DNA of 64,000 nt, taken from the NCBI GenBank assembly GCA_015068725.1, contig SVKA01000001.1:62001-126000 (forward strand), read 5' to 3'. Below the pieces are notes generated by a model. That model did no database searches. It saw nothing but the letters and a program-made list of their open reading frames with translations, and had not been told where the DNA came from. This DNA comes from Oscillospiraceae bacterium (GTDB taxonomy: Bacteria > Bacillota > Clostridia > UBA1381 > UMGS1253). The position numbers and the translations under genes were made by a program. Positions 53,575-63,124 of this stretch are shown piece by piece (position 1 is the stretch's first letter; every line of letters begins with the position of its first letter).

Positions 53575-55806
53575 TTAATCAAGAACAATTATATCGTCAT
53601 CCGGCACAGATGGTTGGCTGGGCACAGACGGAATCTCGGACGGGATAGCTACCGGATCGGATGGGTTTGTAATATCATCCGGTATAACTGCGTCTTCGGG
53701 TATTTGTTCTTCTTCTGTTTCGGGCGTTAAATCTATTATGTTTTCATCTACTGTTGTGTCCACATCGGCATGCCCTGAGCAATATGATGTAGGACGTTTT
53801 CCTGTCTTGAAGTACTCTGTAATTTTAGTGCATCCGTCTGTTGCAAGCTTTCCGGTAAGTGAACATACTTGCGCGCTGTCAACAGTTGATGGCATATTAA
53901 AGCTTCTTACAGGAAGGTTTTTATGGATTTCGTTCATAACCTTTTTCCAAACGGGCATACAAGGATGATACGATAAAAATTCAAGTGATTTTGGCTGGTC
54001 ATAGCCATACCATACAACAGCTGAATAATAGGGGGTAAAGCCTGCGAACCATCTGTCGTTCTGGTCATCTGTTGTACCTGTCTTGCCGCCTGCAGGCATA
54101 GAGCCCGAAAGTCTTGCGGCAGTACCCGTTCCGTTTGTTATTACGCTTTGAAGCATTGAATTTGTCATAAAGGCGGTTGCCTCGCTCATTGCCACTGTGG
54201 GCTGAGCTTTGTTTTCAAGCAGTATATCGCCCTCGCTGTTTACAACCTTTGTATAAAGGTGGGGCTTGTTATATAAACCGTTGTTTGCAAATGTTGCATA
54301 CGCCGCTGCAAGCTCTGTTACGTTTACGCCATCTGTAAGACCGCCGAGTGCAAGCGAGCTTAAATTTTTGTCTGTATACTTTTTACCGTTTCTTGTTTCG
54401 TTATCTACAAGCGATGTAAAACCAAGCTTCTTTGTCATAAAATCATACGAATAATCTACGCCGACCTGCTGCAAAACTCTTATAGCGGGCGTGTTCATTG
54501 ATTCTTTGAGTGCGTTTCGAACAGTAACGTTTCCTTTGTATCCCGAATAGTAGTTTGTAGGCTTCCAGCCGTTTATATCTATCGGTGCGTCTTCAACTAT
54601 GCTTGACGGAGATATTTTGCCCTGCTCAATAGCGGGCGCATATACTGCGATAGGTTTTATTGTAGAGCCGGGCTGACGATATGACTGAGATGCGCGGTTT
54701 AAAATACGGTCACCACTCTTTTTGCCTATACCACCAACGCTGCCTTTTACAGCGCCTGTGTGTACGTCTAATACAACCATCGCTGATTGTGGCGTTACTG
54801 AGCCGTATACTCTTGGGAAATTTGCATTGTTTTCGTACACATCTTCCATTGCTTCTTGCACTGCAGGGTCAATTGTAGCATAAATTTTTAGACCGCCGTT
54901 ATATACAGTTTTTTCAGCGAATTCTGCCGAGTAGCCTTTGTCTTTTTGCAAATCTGCTATAAGCTCATTTATAAGCTGGTCTATAAAGTAGGACTGAACA
55001 TTTTCTCCACTTTTGAGTGAGTGATTTTCAAAATCGAGCTTTTCGGCGATTGCCGCATCGTACTCCTCCTGAGTGATTTTTCCAAGCTCGAGCATTTTTG
55101 CAAGAACAATTCGTTGCTTTTCTATATTGTTTTCAGGGTTTTGAAGCGGGTCATATTTTGACGGATACTGAGTAATACCTGCGATCGATGCACACTGTGC
55201 CAGCGAAAGCTCGCTGATATCTTTGCCAAAGTATTTATTCGCTGCTGATTGCACGCCATTACAGTTGTTTGCAAGATATATTGTATTTAAGTAAATTTCA
55301 AGAATCTGCTCTTTTGAGTACTTTCTTTCAAGAGCCATAGCACGCCACATTTCGCGTACCTTACGGGTTGGTCTTGCAGATTTGTCCCCGGTTATGTTTT
55401 TAACGAGCTGCTGCGTAATAGTCGAGCCACCAAACGAGCTTGAGCCTTTGAAAACATAAGTAACAGTAGCTTTTAAAGTACGAGCAACATCGACGCCGTT
55501 ATGCTTGTAAAAGCGTTCATCCTCGATTGCAACGAATGCGTCTTGCATATATTTTGGAATTTCGCTTATATCTGCCCAGACACGATTTTGCGATTTATAA
55601 AGTCTTTCAAGCTCATGGGCATTTCCGTTTTCATCGGTATAATAAACGATTGAAGTGAAATTCAAATCGAGCGCATTTACGTCAAAGCCTTTATCAAGAC
55701 CGAAAAAGCCGAAGCATCCGCCTACGATAACGGTACTGGCAATTAAAGCGCCAATAAGAAACGTAGTTAAAAACACCTTTAAAAATAATCTAAGTCCTCT
55801 GCTCAC
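53575..55806 (-). CDS. Class A penicillin-binding protein (PBP1A type)
   Basis: This bifunctional peptidoglycan synthase has 743 residues. A cytoplasmic start and one membrane helix (about 10-33) precede a GT51 transglycosylase domain with catalytic EDERF (95-99), GGSTITQQLVKN (127-138) and RKVREMWRA. The transpeptidase domain has the nucleophile motif STIK (381-384), SMN (436-438) and KTGTT near 570. The C-terminus (about 680-743) is a Pro/Asp/Glu-rich low-complexity tail. GTG 55806 follows GGGGAGG by 9 nt. It polymerises glycan and cross-links DAP-type stems, which fits the ddh and murT-gatD genes of the window. Confidence 0.96.
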   Translation of the reverse strand: MSRGLRLFLKVFLTTFLIGALIASTVIVGGCFGFFGLDKGFDVNALDLNFTSIVYYTDENGNAHELERLYKSQNRVWADISEIPKYMQDAFVAIEDERFYKHNGVDVARTLKATVTYVFKGSSSFGGSTITQQLVKNITGDKSARPTRKVREMWRAMALERKYSKEQILEIYLNTIYLANNCNGVQSAANKYFGKDISELSLAQCASIAGITQYPSKYDPLQNPENNIEKQRIVLAKMLELGKITQEEYDAAIAEKLDFENHSLKSGENVQSYFIDQLINELIADLQKDKGYSAEFAEKTVYNGGLKIYATIDPAVQEAMEDVYENNANFPRVYGSVTPQSAMVVLDVHTGAVKGSVGGIGKKSGDRILNRASQSYRQPGSTIKPIAVYAPAIEQGKISPSSIVEDAPIDINGWKPTNYYSGYKGNVTVRNALKESMNTPAIRVLQQVGVDYSYDFMTKKLGFTSLVDNETRNGKKYTDKNLSSLALGGLTDGVNVTELAAAYATFANNGLYNKPHLYTKVVNSEGDILLENKAQPTVAMSEATAFMTNSMLQSVITNGTGTAARLSGSMPAGGKTGTTDDQNDRWFAGFTPYYSAVVWYGYDQPKSLEFLSYHPCMPVWKKVMNEIHKNLPVRSFNMPSTVDSAQVCSLTGKLATDGCTKITEYFKTGKRPTSYCSGHADVDTTVDENIIDLTPETEEEQIPEDAVIPDDITNPSDPVAIPSEIPSVPSQPSVPDDDIIVLD

Positions 55807-55922
55807 GAAGTGTAACCTCCCCTTATCAAAGCGTAACCTTGTATTAAAAAGCTTTCTACACCTGCAAGTATATCATATAACGCTTGTAAATACAATTACG
55901 TTTGTGTTACATACATTCTTCT

Positions 55923-56843
55923 TTAACTGTGCTTTAAAACATAATCTATTGCCGAGGTTGCCGCAACGGCTCCATCAGCTGCGGCGGTGATAATCTGTCT
56001 TAATGGTTTTTTTCGTATATCACCTGCTGCAAATACGCCGTCAATGCTTGTTTTCATTGTTTCGTCGGTTATAATATAACCGCTCTCATCACATTTGATT
56101 TTATCTTTAAATAAGCCGTTTTCCGCTTTTGTACCTATTGCAACGAAAAGCCCGTTTACATTAATGGTTGTAGTTTCATCTGTTTTAATATTTTTTAACG
56201 ACAAAGACTTCACAACGCCGCCATCATCTGTGTTTATGCTCTCAATTATGCTGTCATAAACAGGTACGATTTTTTCGTTTGAAAGCACTTTATCGGCAAG
56301 GATTTTTGCACCTCGAAATGAGTCGCGTCTGTGTATAAGATATACCTGATTTGTAAAATTGGCTAAAAAGAGAGCATCTTCAAGCGCCGTATCGCCGCCG
56401 CCAACAACGGCAACGATTTTTTGACGATAAAAAGCACCGTCGCATGTAGCACAGTACGAAACGCCGTTTCCGCGAAGAGAATCTTCATTTTCAAGACCGA
56501 GCGTTCTTGGTGTTGCACCGGTGCAAAGGATAACGGTTTTTGCGCTGTATTTTTCTTTTGAGCAAACAACTGTTTTTATATCGCCTTCAAGCTCAAGCGA
56601 TATAACCTCATCATCTACAATCTGTGCGCCAAAGCGCTTTACATGCTCTTCCATATTCATTACAAGCTCGGGACCCGAAATAGGCTCGGGAAAGCCAATG
56701 TAATTTTCTACCTCGTATGTTGTAGCTGCCTGACCACCGCAGAAAAGCTTTTCAATAAGAAGTGTTTTCATTCCGCCACGAAGTGCGTATAGCGCAGCAT
56801 TTAATCCGGCAGGACCGCCACCGATTATTATAGTATCGTACAA
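55923..56843 (-). CDS. trxB: Thioredoxin reductase
   Basis: This NADPH-dependent flavoenzyme reduces thioredoxin. FAD motif GGGPAGLNAALYA lies at residues 8-20, the redox-active CATCDG motif near 131-136, the NADPH motif VGGGDTALEDALFL follows, and a C-terminal FAAGDIRKKPLRQIITAAADGA closes the FAD site. The frame is open to 56885, but AAGGAAG lies just upstream of TTG 56843, giving a normal 306-residue protein. It is 116 nt upstream of the PBP gene, with no obvious operon partner. Confidence 0.95.
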   Translation of the reverse strand: MYDTIIIGGGPAGLNAALYALRGGMKTLLIEKLFCGGQAATTYEVENYIGFPEPISGPELVMNMEEHVKRFGAQIVDDEVISLELEGDIKTVVCSKEKYSAKTVILCTGATPRTLGLENEDSLRGNGVSYCATCDGAFYRQKIVAVVGGGDTALEDALFLANFTNQVYLIHRRDSFRGAKILADKVLSNEKIVPVYDSIIESINTDDGGVVKSLSLKNIKTDETTTINVNGLFVAIGTKAENGLFKDKIKCDESGYIITDETMKTSIDGVFAAGDIRKKPLRQIITAAADGAVAATSAIDYVLKHS

Positions 56844-56963
56844 TTTAATCTTCCTTTCTTGCCCGGATACAATATAAATACCCATATTATAATGTTATTT
56901 TATCATAAAAAATGTAAAAATGCACTATAATTTGAAAAAAAGATAATAAAAACAAAAAATCTA

Positions 56964-56992
56964 TTGCATTATGTGTTTTAGTGTGCTATAAT
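56964..56992 (+). promoter_or_regulatory. Sigma-A promoter of the rimP-nusA-infB operon
   Basis: TTGCAT (56964-56969) and TATAAT (56987-56992) have a 17-nt spacer. The start near 56999 leaves a 94-nt leader before rimP. Confidence 0.88.
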
Positions 56993-57021
56993 ATGGATAG
57001 ATTGTAAATGATAGACTTTGC

Positions 57022-57050
57022 GAAAGAGTGGGACATACGCCCACTCTTTC
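57022..57050 (+). promoter_or_regulatory. Leader hairpin of the rimP operon
   Basis: GAAAGAGTGGG (57022-57032) pairs perfectly with CCCACTCTTTC (57040-57050) around a 7-nt loop, about 23 nt after the predicted transcription start. From memory, a hairpin with an AGTGGG/CCCACT stem before rimP is common in Bacillota; its role (attenuation, stability or NusA feedback) is not settled. No T-run follows immediately. Confidence 0.6.
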
Positions 57051-57092
57051 ACGTTTGTATAATGCTTTTTATAAAGAAAGGAAGAATAGCTT

Positions 57093-57554
57093 ATGTCAAA
57101 GATAGAACAAATTGTGTATGAGCTTGCGGTGCCGATTGCAGTGCAGTTTGGATGTGAGGTTATCGAGGTTGAATACAAAAAGGAAGGCAGCGATTACTAC
57201 CTTAGAGTATATATCGACAAGGATGAAGAAAGCGTCGGTATCGACGATTGTGAAAAGGTGTCGCGCGCACTTGATAGCGAGCTTGACAGAGTTGATCCTA
57301 TAAAAGAGGCGTATATGCTTGAGGTGTGCTCACCGGGTATAGACAGAGAATTAAAGCGTGACAAGGATTTTATGCGTTTTATGGGGCGCGACGTCGATGT
57401 AAAGTTTTTTGCCCCGCGTGATGGAAAAAAGGAATTTTGCGGTGTGCTAAAAGATTATGATGGCAAGAACATCAGCGTTGAAACAGATGACGGTCAAACG
57501 ATTGTTTATGATAAAAATGATGCGGTTTATACAAGGCTTGCAGTCAAATTTTAA
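57093..57554 (+). CDS. rimP: Ribosome maturation factor RimP
   Basis: The 153-residue 30S assembly factor has an N-terminal alpha/beta domain with LRVYIDKDEESVGIDDCEKVSRALDSELD and a CSPGIDRELKRDKDFMRFMGRDV segment, then a C-terminal SH3-like domain. It is the first gene of the operon. Confidence 0.97.
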   Translation: MSKIEQIVYELAVPIAVQFGCEVIEVEYKKEGSDYYLRVYIDKDEESVGIDDCEKVSRALDSELDRVDPIKEAYMLEVCSPGIDRELKRDKDFMRFMGRDVDVKFFAPRDGKKEFCGVLKDYDGKNISVETDDGQTIVYDKNDAVYTRLAVKF

Positions 57555-57603
57555 AATAAAAAATAAAATATATGCATTTAACAGAAAGGGATGGTTATAA
57601 AAA

Positions 57604-58683
57604 ATGGCAAAAAAGGTTAACAAAACAAATAACAATGAGGAGCTTATTTTGGCACTTGAGGCGCTTTGCACAGAAAAGCAAATCAGCAAGGATGTACTTT
57701 TAGACGCACTTACAGCTGCGCTTGTATCGGCGTATAAAAGAAACTTTAACTCAGCACAAAACGTTGTGGTAAACATCAATGACACAACGGGAGAAATCAA
57801 CGTATATGCTCAAAAAGAGGTTGTAGAGCTTGTTGAAAATGAGCATGAGCAAATCAGCCTTGATGATGCGCGCAAGATAAACGCTTCGCACAATATAGGT
57901 GATATCGTAAACATTGAGGTAACACCTGCAAACTTTGGAAGAATTGCAGCACAGAACGCAAAGCAGGTTGTTATGCAACGTATACGCGAGGCAGAGCGCG
58001 GTATAATTTTAACTGAGTATTCAGACAAGGAAAGTGAAATTATCACAGGTGTAATACAGCGCATAGAAAAAGGTAAGGTATTTTTAGAGGTTTCAAACAC
58101 AGAGGCACTTTTGATGCCCACAGAGCAGATACCGACTGAAAGCTATAACTTCCACGACAGACTAAAAGTGTTTGTTATGAAGGTTGAAAGCGGTTCAAAG
58201 GGAGTGCAGATTTTGGTGTCGCGTGCACATCCCGGTCTTGTAAAGAAGCTTTTTGAAAGCGAAGTTCCCGAAATCGCGCAGGGCATTGTTGAGATAAAAG
58301 GCATTTGCCGTGAAGCAGGTTCAAGAACAAAGATTGCCGTTCATTCAAACGACGAAAATGTTGATGCACAGGGCGCTTGCATAGGTGCACAGGGACGCAG
58401 AGTTCAGATTATAAGCGATGAAATCGGCGGAGAAAAGATTGACATTATAAAGTGGAGCGAAAATCCGGCAGAATACATTGCAGCAAGCCTTAGCCCATCA
58501 AGCGTTGTAAGCGTAGATGTTGATGAGCAAGCTAAGTCGGCGCGTGTTATAGTGCCCGATTCACAGCTTTCGCTTGCAATTGGTAAAGCGGGACAGAATG
58601 CACGTCTTGCGGCAAAGCTTACCGGCTGGAAGATAGATATTAAAAGCGAGAGCGGAGCACAAAGCGCTTCGGAGCTTTTGTAA
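57604..58683 (+). CDS. nusA: Transcription termination/antitermination protein NusA
   Basis: The 359-residue protein has an N-terminal RNA-polymerase-binding domain, an S1 domain (about 135-200), and two KH domains (SRTKIAVHSNDENVDAQGACIGAQGRRVQII and LSLAIGKAGQNARLAAKLTGWKIDI). It lacks the C-terminal acidic repeats of the E. coli protein, as is usual in Gram-positives. Confidence 0.97.
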   Translation: MAKKVNKTNNNEELILALEALCTEKQISKDVLLDALTAALVSAYKRNFNSAQNVVVNINDTTGEINVYAQKEVVELVENEHEQISLDDARKINASHNIGDIVNIEVTPANFGRIAAQNAKQVVMQRIREAERGIILTEYSDKESEIITGVIQRIEKGKVFLEVSNTEALLMPTEQIPTESYNFHDRLKVFVMKVESGSKGVQILVSRAHPGLVKKLFESEVPEIAQGIVEIKGICREAGSRTKIAVHSNDENVDAQGACIGAQGRRVQIISDEIGGEKIDIIKWSENPAEYIAASLSPSSVVSVDVDEQAKSARVIVPDSQLSLAIGKAGQNARLAAKLTGWKIDIKSESGAQSASELL

Positions 58684-58703
58684 TACAAAGCTGGGAGATT
58701 TTT

Positions 58704-58976
58704 ATGATTACTGATGCAAATGGCAAAAAAGTTCCCGAAAGAATGTGCATTGTGTGCAGAAATCACGCGTCAAAGGATGGTTTTCTGCGTGTTGTAAAAA
58801 CAAAGGACGGACGAATGGTCCTTGATACAGACAAAAAATGTGAAGGGCGCGGTGCGTATATATGCGCAAACGAAAAATGCATAGCCGAGGCAAAAAAGAA
58901 AAACAGCCTTGCGCGAGCATTTAAAATGAATGTTGATATGAATATATACACACAGCTCGAAGAGTGCATAAAGTAA
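58704..58976 (+). CDS. rnpM: RNase P modulator RnpM (YlxR)
   Basis: The 90-residue protein has the YlxR signature PERMCIVCRNHASKDGFLRVVK and GRGAYICANEKC.....KKNSLARAFK. The family binds RNA and modulates RNase P in B. subtilis. It always sits between nusA and the L7Ae-type gene in this operon. Confidence 0.95.
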   Translation: MITDANGKKVPERMCIVCRNHASKDGFLRVVKTKDGRMVLDTDKKCEGRGAYICANEKCIAEAKKKNSLARAFKMNVDMNIYTQLEECIK

Positions 58977-59005
58977 AGATTATTAAATAGATAGAAGGTA
59001 GTTGT

Positions 59006-59347
59006 ATGGCAGATAAGGTTTTATCCATGATAGGAATGGCAAGGCGAGCAGGCGAGGCGCAAACGGGTGCGTTTTTAACGGAGCGATCAATTCGTGAGGG
59101 CACGTGCGAGCTTATAATTCTTGCGACCGATACGGCACAAAATAACGCAAAAAAGTTTATAAATGCAAGTGAGTATTATGATATTCCGCTTATAAAATAT
59201 TCAACAAAGGCAGAGCTTTCACACGCACTTGGCAAGGAAAATGTTGTCGTAGTGGGTATATCGGATAAAAATTTTGCAAAAGGTATAATGGGCAAATACA
59301 ACGAATGGTGCACTCTGCAAGAGCAAATGGAAAAAATGAAAAAATAA
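59006..59347 (+). CDS. L7Ae-family kink-turn RNA-binding protein (YlxQ)
   Basis: The 113-residue protein has the L7Ae/L30e core: GMARRAGEAQTGAFLTERSIREGTCELIILATDTAQNNAKKF, then IKYSTKAELSHALGKENVVVVGISDKNFA. In B. subtilis YlxQ and its paralogue YbxF bind kink-turns. YbxF is the family of OapC, the third OLE partner. This gene is the YlxQ member by operon position; the YbxF member usually lies near rpsL and is outside the window. Binding to the local OLE RNA is a testable idea, not a conclusion. Confidence 0.9.
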   Translation: MADKVLSMIGMARRAGEAQTGAFLTERSIREGTCELIILATDTAQNNAKKFINASEYYDIPLIKYSTKAELSHALGKENVVVVGISDKNFAKGIMGKYNEWCTLQEQMEKMKK

Positions 59348-59437
59348 ATGCATAAACGGATATGCAGTGGTACTTAAAACAGATAAATATACTGACAAAT
59401 TTGTTTATAGCCAAAGCGGCAGAAATGGAGGTCATAT

Positions 59438-61789
59438 ATGTTACAGAAAATAAGAGTACATGAAGTGGCAAAGGACTTGAAATTAAAAAGCACAGATCTT
59501 TTAGAGATGTTTGAAGCGCATGGAATAACGCTTAAAAATCATATGGCAACGCTTGATGAAAAGCAGCTTAGCTTGATTTTTGAGGTATATACACAGAAAT
59601 ATCAGTTCCCTGAGGGCGAGGTTGATATGTCTGTTTTTGGCGACCTTATAAAGAAGGACGAAGAGCCTTTGGTAGAAGAAGTAAAAACAGAGGTTAAAGC
59701 CGAAAAAGCAGAGGGCAAGAAAAAGGATGACGGCAAAGCAGATGCTAAGGCGCAGCCAAAAGCAGAAGCTAAGGCTGAAGAAAAGGCTGATGATAAGCCG
59801 ATAGAGCAAATCAGCACACGCAAGATGCGCCACGTTGACACACGTCAAACGGTTGTTGACCTTGAAAAAATGGATACAGAGCGTATCGAGGCAGAGCTTG
59901 TGCCCGAGCATATTAAAACAGAGGGACCAAAGAAGCAAAAGATTAAAAAGCAGTCGCAGCGCCAGCAGGATAGACGTACCACATTTAACAAAAAGCAACA
60001 GGAGCAAATGGTTCGTGAAAAACCAAAGCCACAGCAAATTACAGTCAGCATTCCTGACGAGATTTCTGTCGGAGAGCTTGCAAATCGTATGAAAAAGGCG
60101 GCTCCGGAAATAATAAAGAAACTGATGCTTCTTGGTGTAATGGCATCAGTAAGCCAGATGATAGATTTTGATACCGCAGCACTTGTAGCAGATGAGCTTG
60201 GCGCAAAGGTTGAGCACGAAATCGTGCTTTCGGATGAGGATATCCTTCTAAAAGAGTTTGAAGAGGCCGATAAAGAGGAAGACCTTGAGCCACGCTCACC
60301 GGTAGTTGTCGTAATGGGACACGTTGACCATGGTAAGACATCACTTCTTGACGCTATTCGTGAAACACATGTTGCAAGCGGCGAGGCAGGCGGCATTACG
60401 CAGCACATAGGTGCGTATCGCGTGCGCATAAATGACCGCGATATTACCTTCCTTGATACACCGGGACACGAGGCTTTTACTGCAATGCGTGCGCGTGGTG
60501 CACAGGTAACGGATATTGCAATTTTGGTTGTTGCAGCCGATGACGGAATTATGCCCCAGACTATTGAGGCTATTAACCACGCAAAAGCTGCGGAGGTAAG
60601 TATTATTGTTGCAATAAATAAAATTGATAAAGATGGTGCAGACCCCGACAGAATCAAGCAGGAAATGACCGAGTACGGCATTGTTCCTGAAGAGTGGGGC
60701 GGCGACACAATATTTGTCGAGGTTTCGGCAAAACAGAGAACAAACATTGACGGACTTTTGGAAATGGTACTTTTGACAGCGGATATTCAAGAGCTTCGTG
60801 CAAATCCGAATCGTCATGCGCAGGGTACAGTAATCGAGGCGCGTCTTGACCGTGCTCGCGGACCTATTGCAACAGTGCTTGTTCAAAATGGTACGCTTAA
60901 AACGGGCGATATCATTGTTGCCGGTACTACTACCGGTAAGGTTCGTGCAATGATGGACGACAGAGGAAAAACTTTGAAGGCGGCAGGCCCGTCTGTTCCG
61001 GTTGAGATTTTGGGACTTTCAGAAACTCCCGATGGCGGCGATGTATTCTATGCAGTCGAGGATGAAAGACGTGCAAAGGCCGTTGTAGAGGCAAGAAAGT
61101 TTGCGCAAAAAGAGGAAACCTTCAATGCCCGCAAGGTTATATCGCTTGACAACCTCTTTGACCAGATTCACGAAGGCGAGGTTAAGGAGCTTAAGATTAT
61201 AGTAAAAGCAGACGTACAAGGATCTGTTGAGGCTGTTCGTCAGTCGCTTGAAAAGCTTTCAAACGAGGAAGTAAGAGTAAGAACAATTCACGGCGGTGTA
61301 GGTGCCGTGAACGAAACAGATATTATGCTTGCATCGGCATCAAATGCAATTATTGTCGGCTTTAACGTAAGACCTGATACTGTTGCGCGTGGTGCATACG
61401 AGCGTGGCGACGTTGATATAAGACTTTATCGTGTAATTTACGATGCGATAGAGGAAATTGAAGCGGCTATGAAGGGTATGCTTGAGCCTAAGTTTAAGGA
61501 AAGCATCTTAGGTCATGCAGAGGTAAGACAGACATTCAAGGTTTCGGGTGTAGGTACTATCGCAGGCGGATATGTTGTTGACGGTAAAATTGCGCGTAAT
61601 GCACAGGTTCGTGTTGTACGTGATGGCATCGTATTCCATGAGGGCGTGCTAAACAGCTTGAAGCGCTTTAAGGATGACGCAAAAGAGGTTATGAGCGGAT
61701 ACGAATGTGGTATCGGTATTGAGAAGTTTAACGACATCAAGGACGGCGATATTATCGAGTGCTTTATCATGGAGGAAATCAAGCAGTAA
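59438..61789 (+). CDS. infB: Translation initiation factor IF-2
   Basis: The 783-residue GTPase recruits fMet-tRNA to the 30S subunit. An N-terminal IF2_N helix region ([21 protein letters not shown]) and a charged Lys/Glu/Ala-rich linker (about 75-200) precede a second IF2_N domain. The G domain has [12 protein letters not shown] (about 294-305), DTPGHEAF and NKIDK, followed by beta-barrel and C2 domains. GGAGG lies before the ATG. Confidence 0.98.
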   Translation: MLQKIRVHEVAKDLKLKSTDLLEMFEAHGITLKNHMATLDEKQLSLIFEVYTQKYQFPEGEVDMSVFGDLIKKDEEPLVEEVKTEVKAEKAEGKKKDDGKADAKAQPKAEAKAEEKADDKPIEQISTRKMRHVDTRQTVVDLEKMDTERIEAELVPEHIKTEGPKKQKIKKQSQRQQDRRTTFNKKQQEQMVREKPKPQQITVSIPDEISVGELANRMKKAAPEIIKKLMLLGVMASVSQMIDFDTAALVADELGAKVEHEIVLSDEDILLKEFEEADKEEDLEPRSPVVVVMGHVDHGKTSLLDAIRETHVASGEAGGITQHIGAYRVRINDRDITFLDTPGHEAFTAMRARGAQVTDIAILVVAADDGIMPQTIEAINHAKAAEVSIIVAINKIDKDGADPDRIKQEMTEYGIVPEEWGGDTIFVEVSAKQRTNIDGLLEMVLLTADIQELRANPNRHAQGTVIEARLDRARGPIATVLVQNGTLKTGDIIVAGTTTGKVRAMMDDRGKTLKAAGPSVPVEILGLSETPDGGDVFYAVEDERRAKAVVEARKFAQKEETFNARKVISLDNLFDQIHEGEVKELKIIVKADVQGSVEAVRQSLEKLSNEEVRVRTIHGGVGAVNETDIMLASASNAIIVGFNVRPDTVARGAYERGDVDIRLYRVIYDAIEEIEAAMKGMLEPKFKESILGHAEVRQTFKVSGVGTIAGGYVVDGKIARNAQVRVVRDGIVFHEGVLNSLKRFKDDAKEVMSGYECGIGIEKFNDIKDGDIIECFIMEEIKQ

Positions 61790-61815
61790 GTGGTCCGCAG
61801 AATGGAGAGTTTTAT

Positions 61816-62166
61816 ATGGCGCAAAACAGAATTAATAAAATAAATGAACAGCTTATGCGCACAATAAGCGAGATTGTGCGTGAATTGAAGGATTCACGCA
61901 TACCGCTTATGACAAGCGTGGTGCACGTATCAGCTACAAGCGATTTAAGATATGCAAAGGTGCGCGTGAGCGTTATGGGAAACGATGATGTAAAGAAAAA
62001 GGCACTTGAGGGACTTCGCTCTTCGGCAGGATATGTTCGCCGCGAGGTTGGAAGGCGCATAGATATTCGTTACACACCCGAGCTTATATTTGAGCTTGAT
62101 ACGTCGATAGAATACGGCGCAACAATAAACAAAATATTGCACGAGGTTATAAAAGATGACGAATGA
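61816..62166 (+). CDS. rbfA: Ribosome-binding factor A
   Basis: The 116-residue KH-like 30S maturation factor has NRINKINEQLMRTISEIVRELKDSRI, SVVHVSATSDLRYAKVRVS and GRRIDIRYTPELIFELDTSIEYG. ATG 61816 lies behind GGAG; the open frame back to 61759 overlaps infB and is not used. Its end overlaps nrnA by 11 nt. Confidence 0.97.
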   Translation: MAQNRINKINEQLMRTISEIVRELKDSRIPLMTSVVHVSATSDLRYAKVRVSVMGNDDVKKKALEGLRSSAGYVRREVGRRIDIRYTPELIFELDTSIEYGATINKILHEVIKDDE

Positions 62167-63124
62167 TAATTTGCTCTTGATTGCTGATGCTATAAAAAAA
62201 TATGATACATTTTCTATATTGCCGCATATCAATCCCGATTCGGATGCAATGGGTTCGTGTTATGCGATAAAATATGCGCTTGAAAGCATGGGCAAGTGTG
62301 CAGTAGTTTATACGGGCGAGAGTCTTCCGAAGCATTTGGAGTTTTTGGGCGCTGAGTACAGTGTTTTTGATAAGGCACAAGAGTATGATGCTTGCCTTTG
62401 TATAGACTGTGGCGATATAGGTCGCATTGGCGATAGAAAAGCATTTATGGATTTATCAAAGCTTAGCATAAATGTTGACCACCACTATGCAAATTCATGC
62501 TTTGCTGATATGAATTATGTGGATGCGTCGGCTTGCTCGGCGGGCGAGATTTGTTATGAGCTTATAAATTTGCTCGGTGTAGAAATCACAAAAGAATGTG
62601 CGTTTTATCTTTACAGCGCAATATGTGCCGACACAGGTGGATTTCGCTTTTCAAACACGACGCCAAAGGCGCTTCGTATAGCTGCTGACTTGCTTGAGTG
62701 CGGTATAGATGTAGCAAAGATAAACAAAGCTTTATTTGATACGCAAAGCTTTGATCAGATGCGTCTTAAAGGTGAGATTGCAAAAGAGGTTGCGCTTTAC
62801 GCAGATGGATTTGTAGGTGTTGCATGCGTTACAAAGGATATGCTTTCTCGCTATGGTATATCGGAAAAGGATATAGACAATATTGTTGATATAGCACGCA
62901 GCGTCGAAGGAGTAGAGGTTGCCGTTTCGATAAAAGAGGGCAGCGAGCTTGTAAAGGTAAGTCTTCGCTCGAATGAGTATATAGATGTTTCAAAAATTGC
63001 CGCAAAATTTGGCGGCGGCGGTCATGTAAGAGCGTCTGGCTTTGTTATGAGCGAGGACTTTGAAACGGCTAAGCAAAAAATTATTGATGAGGTTATAAAA
63101 ACGGTAAAGGAATATAAAAAATGA
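62156..63124 (+). CDS. nrnA: DHH-family nanoRNase/pAp phosphatase NrnA
   Basis: The 322-residue phosphoesterase degrades short oligoribonucleotides and 3'-phosphoadenosine 5'-phosphate. DHH-domain motifs are INPDSDAMGS, CIDCGDIGRIG and NVDHHYANS. The DHHA1 domain ends with GGGGHVRASGF. It overlaps rbfA and, by ATGA, truB. Confidence 0.96.
   Translation: MTNDNLLLIADAIKKYDTFSILPHINPDSDAMGSCYAIKYALESMGKCAVVYTGESLPKHLEFLGAEYSVFDKAQEYDACLCIDCGDIGRIGDRKAFMDLSKLSINVDHHYANSCFADMNYVDASACSAGEICYELINLLGVEITKECAFYLYSAICADTGGFRFSNTTPKALRIAADLLECGIDVAKINKALFDTQSFDQMRLKGEIAKEVALYADGFVGVACVTKDMLSRYGISEKDIDNIVDIARSVEGVEVAVSIKEGSELVKVSLRSNEYIDVSKIAAKFGGGGHVRASGFVMSEDFETAKQKIIDEVIKTVKEYKK

Noticed and set aside
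59845-60747. 300-codon minus-strand ORF opposite infB
   Set aside because: It is a shadow frame of the conserved IF-2 gene. It is Ser- and Ile-rich with no start signal.
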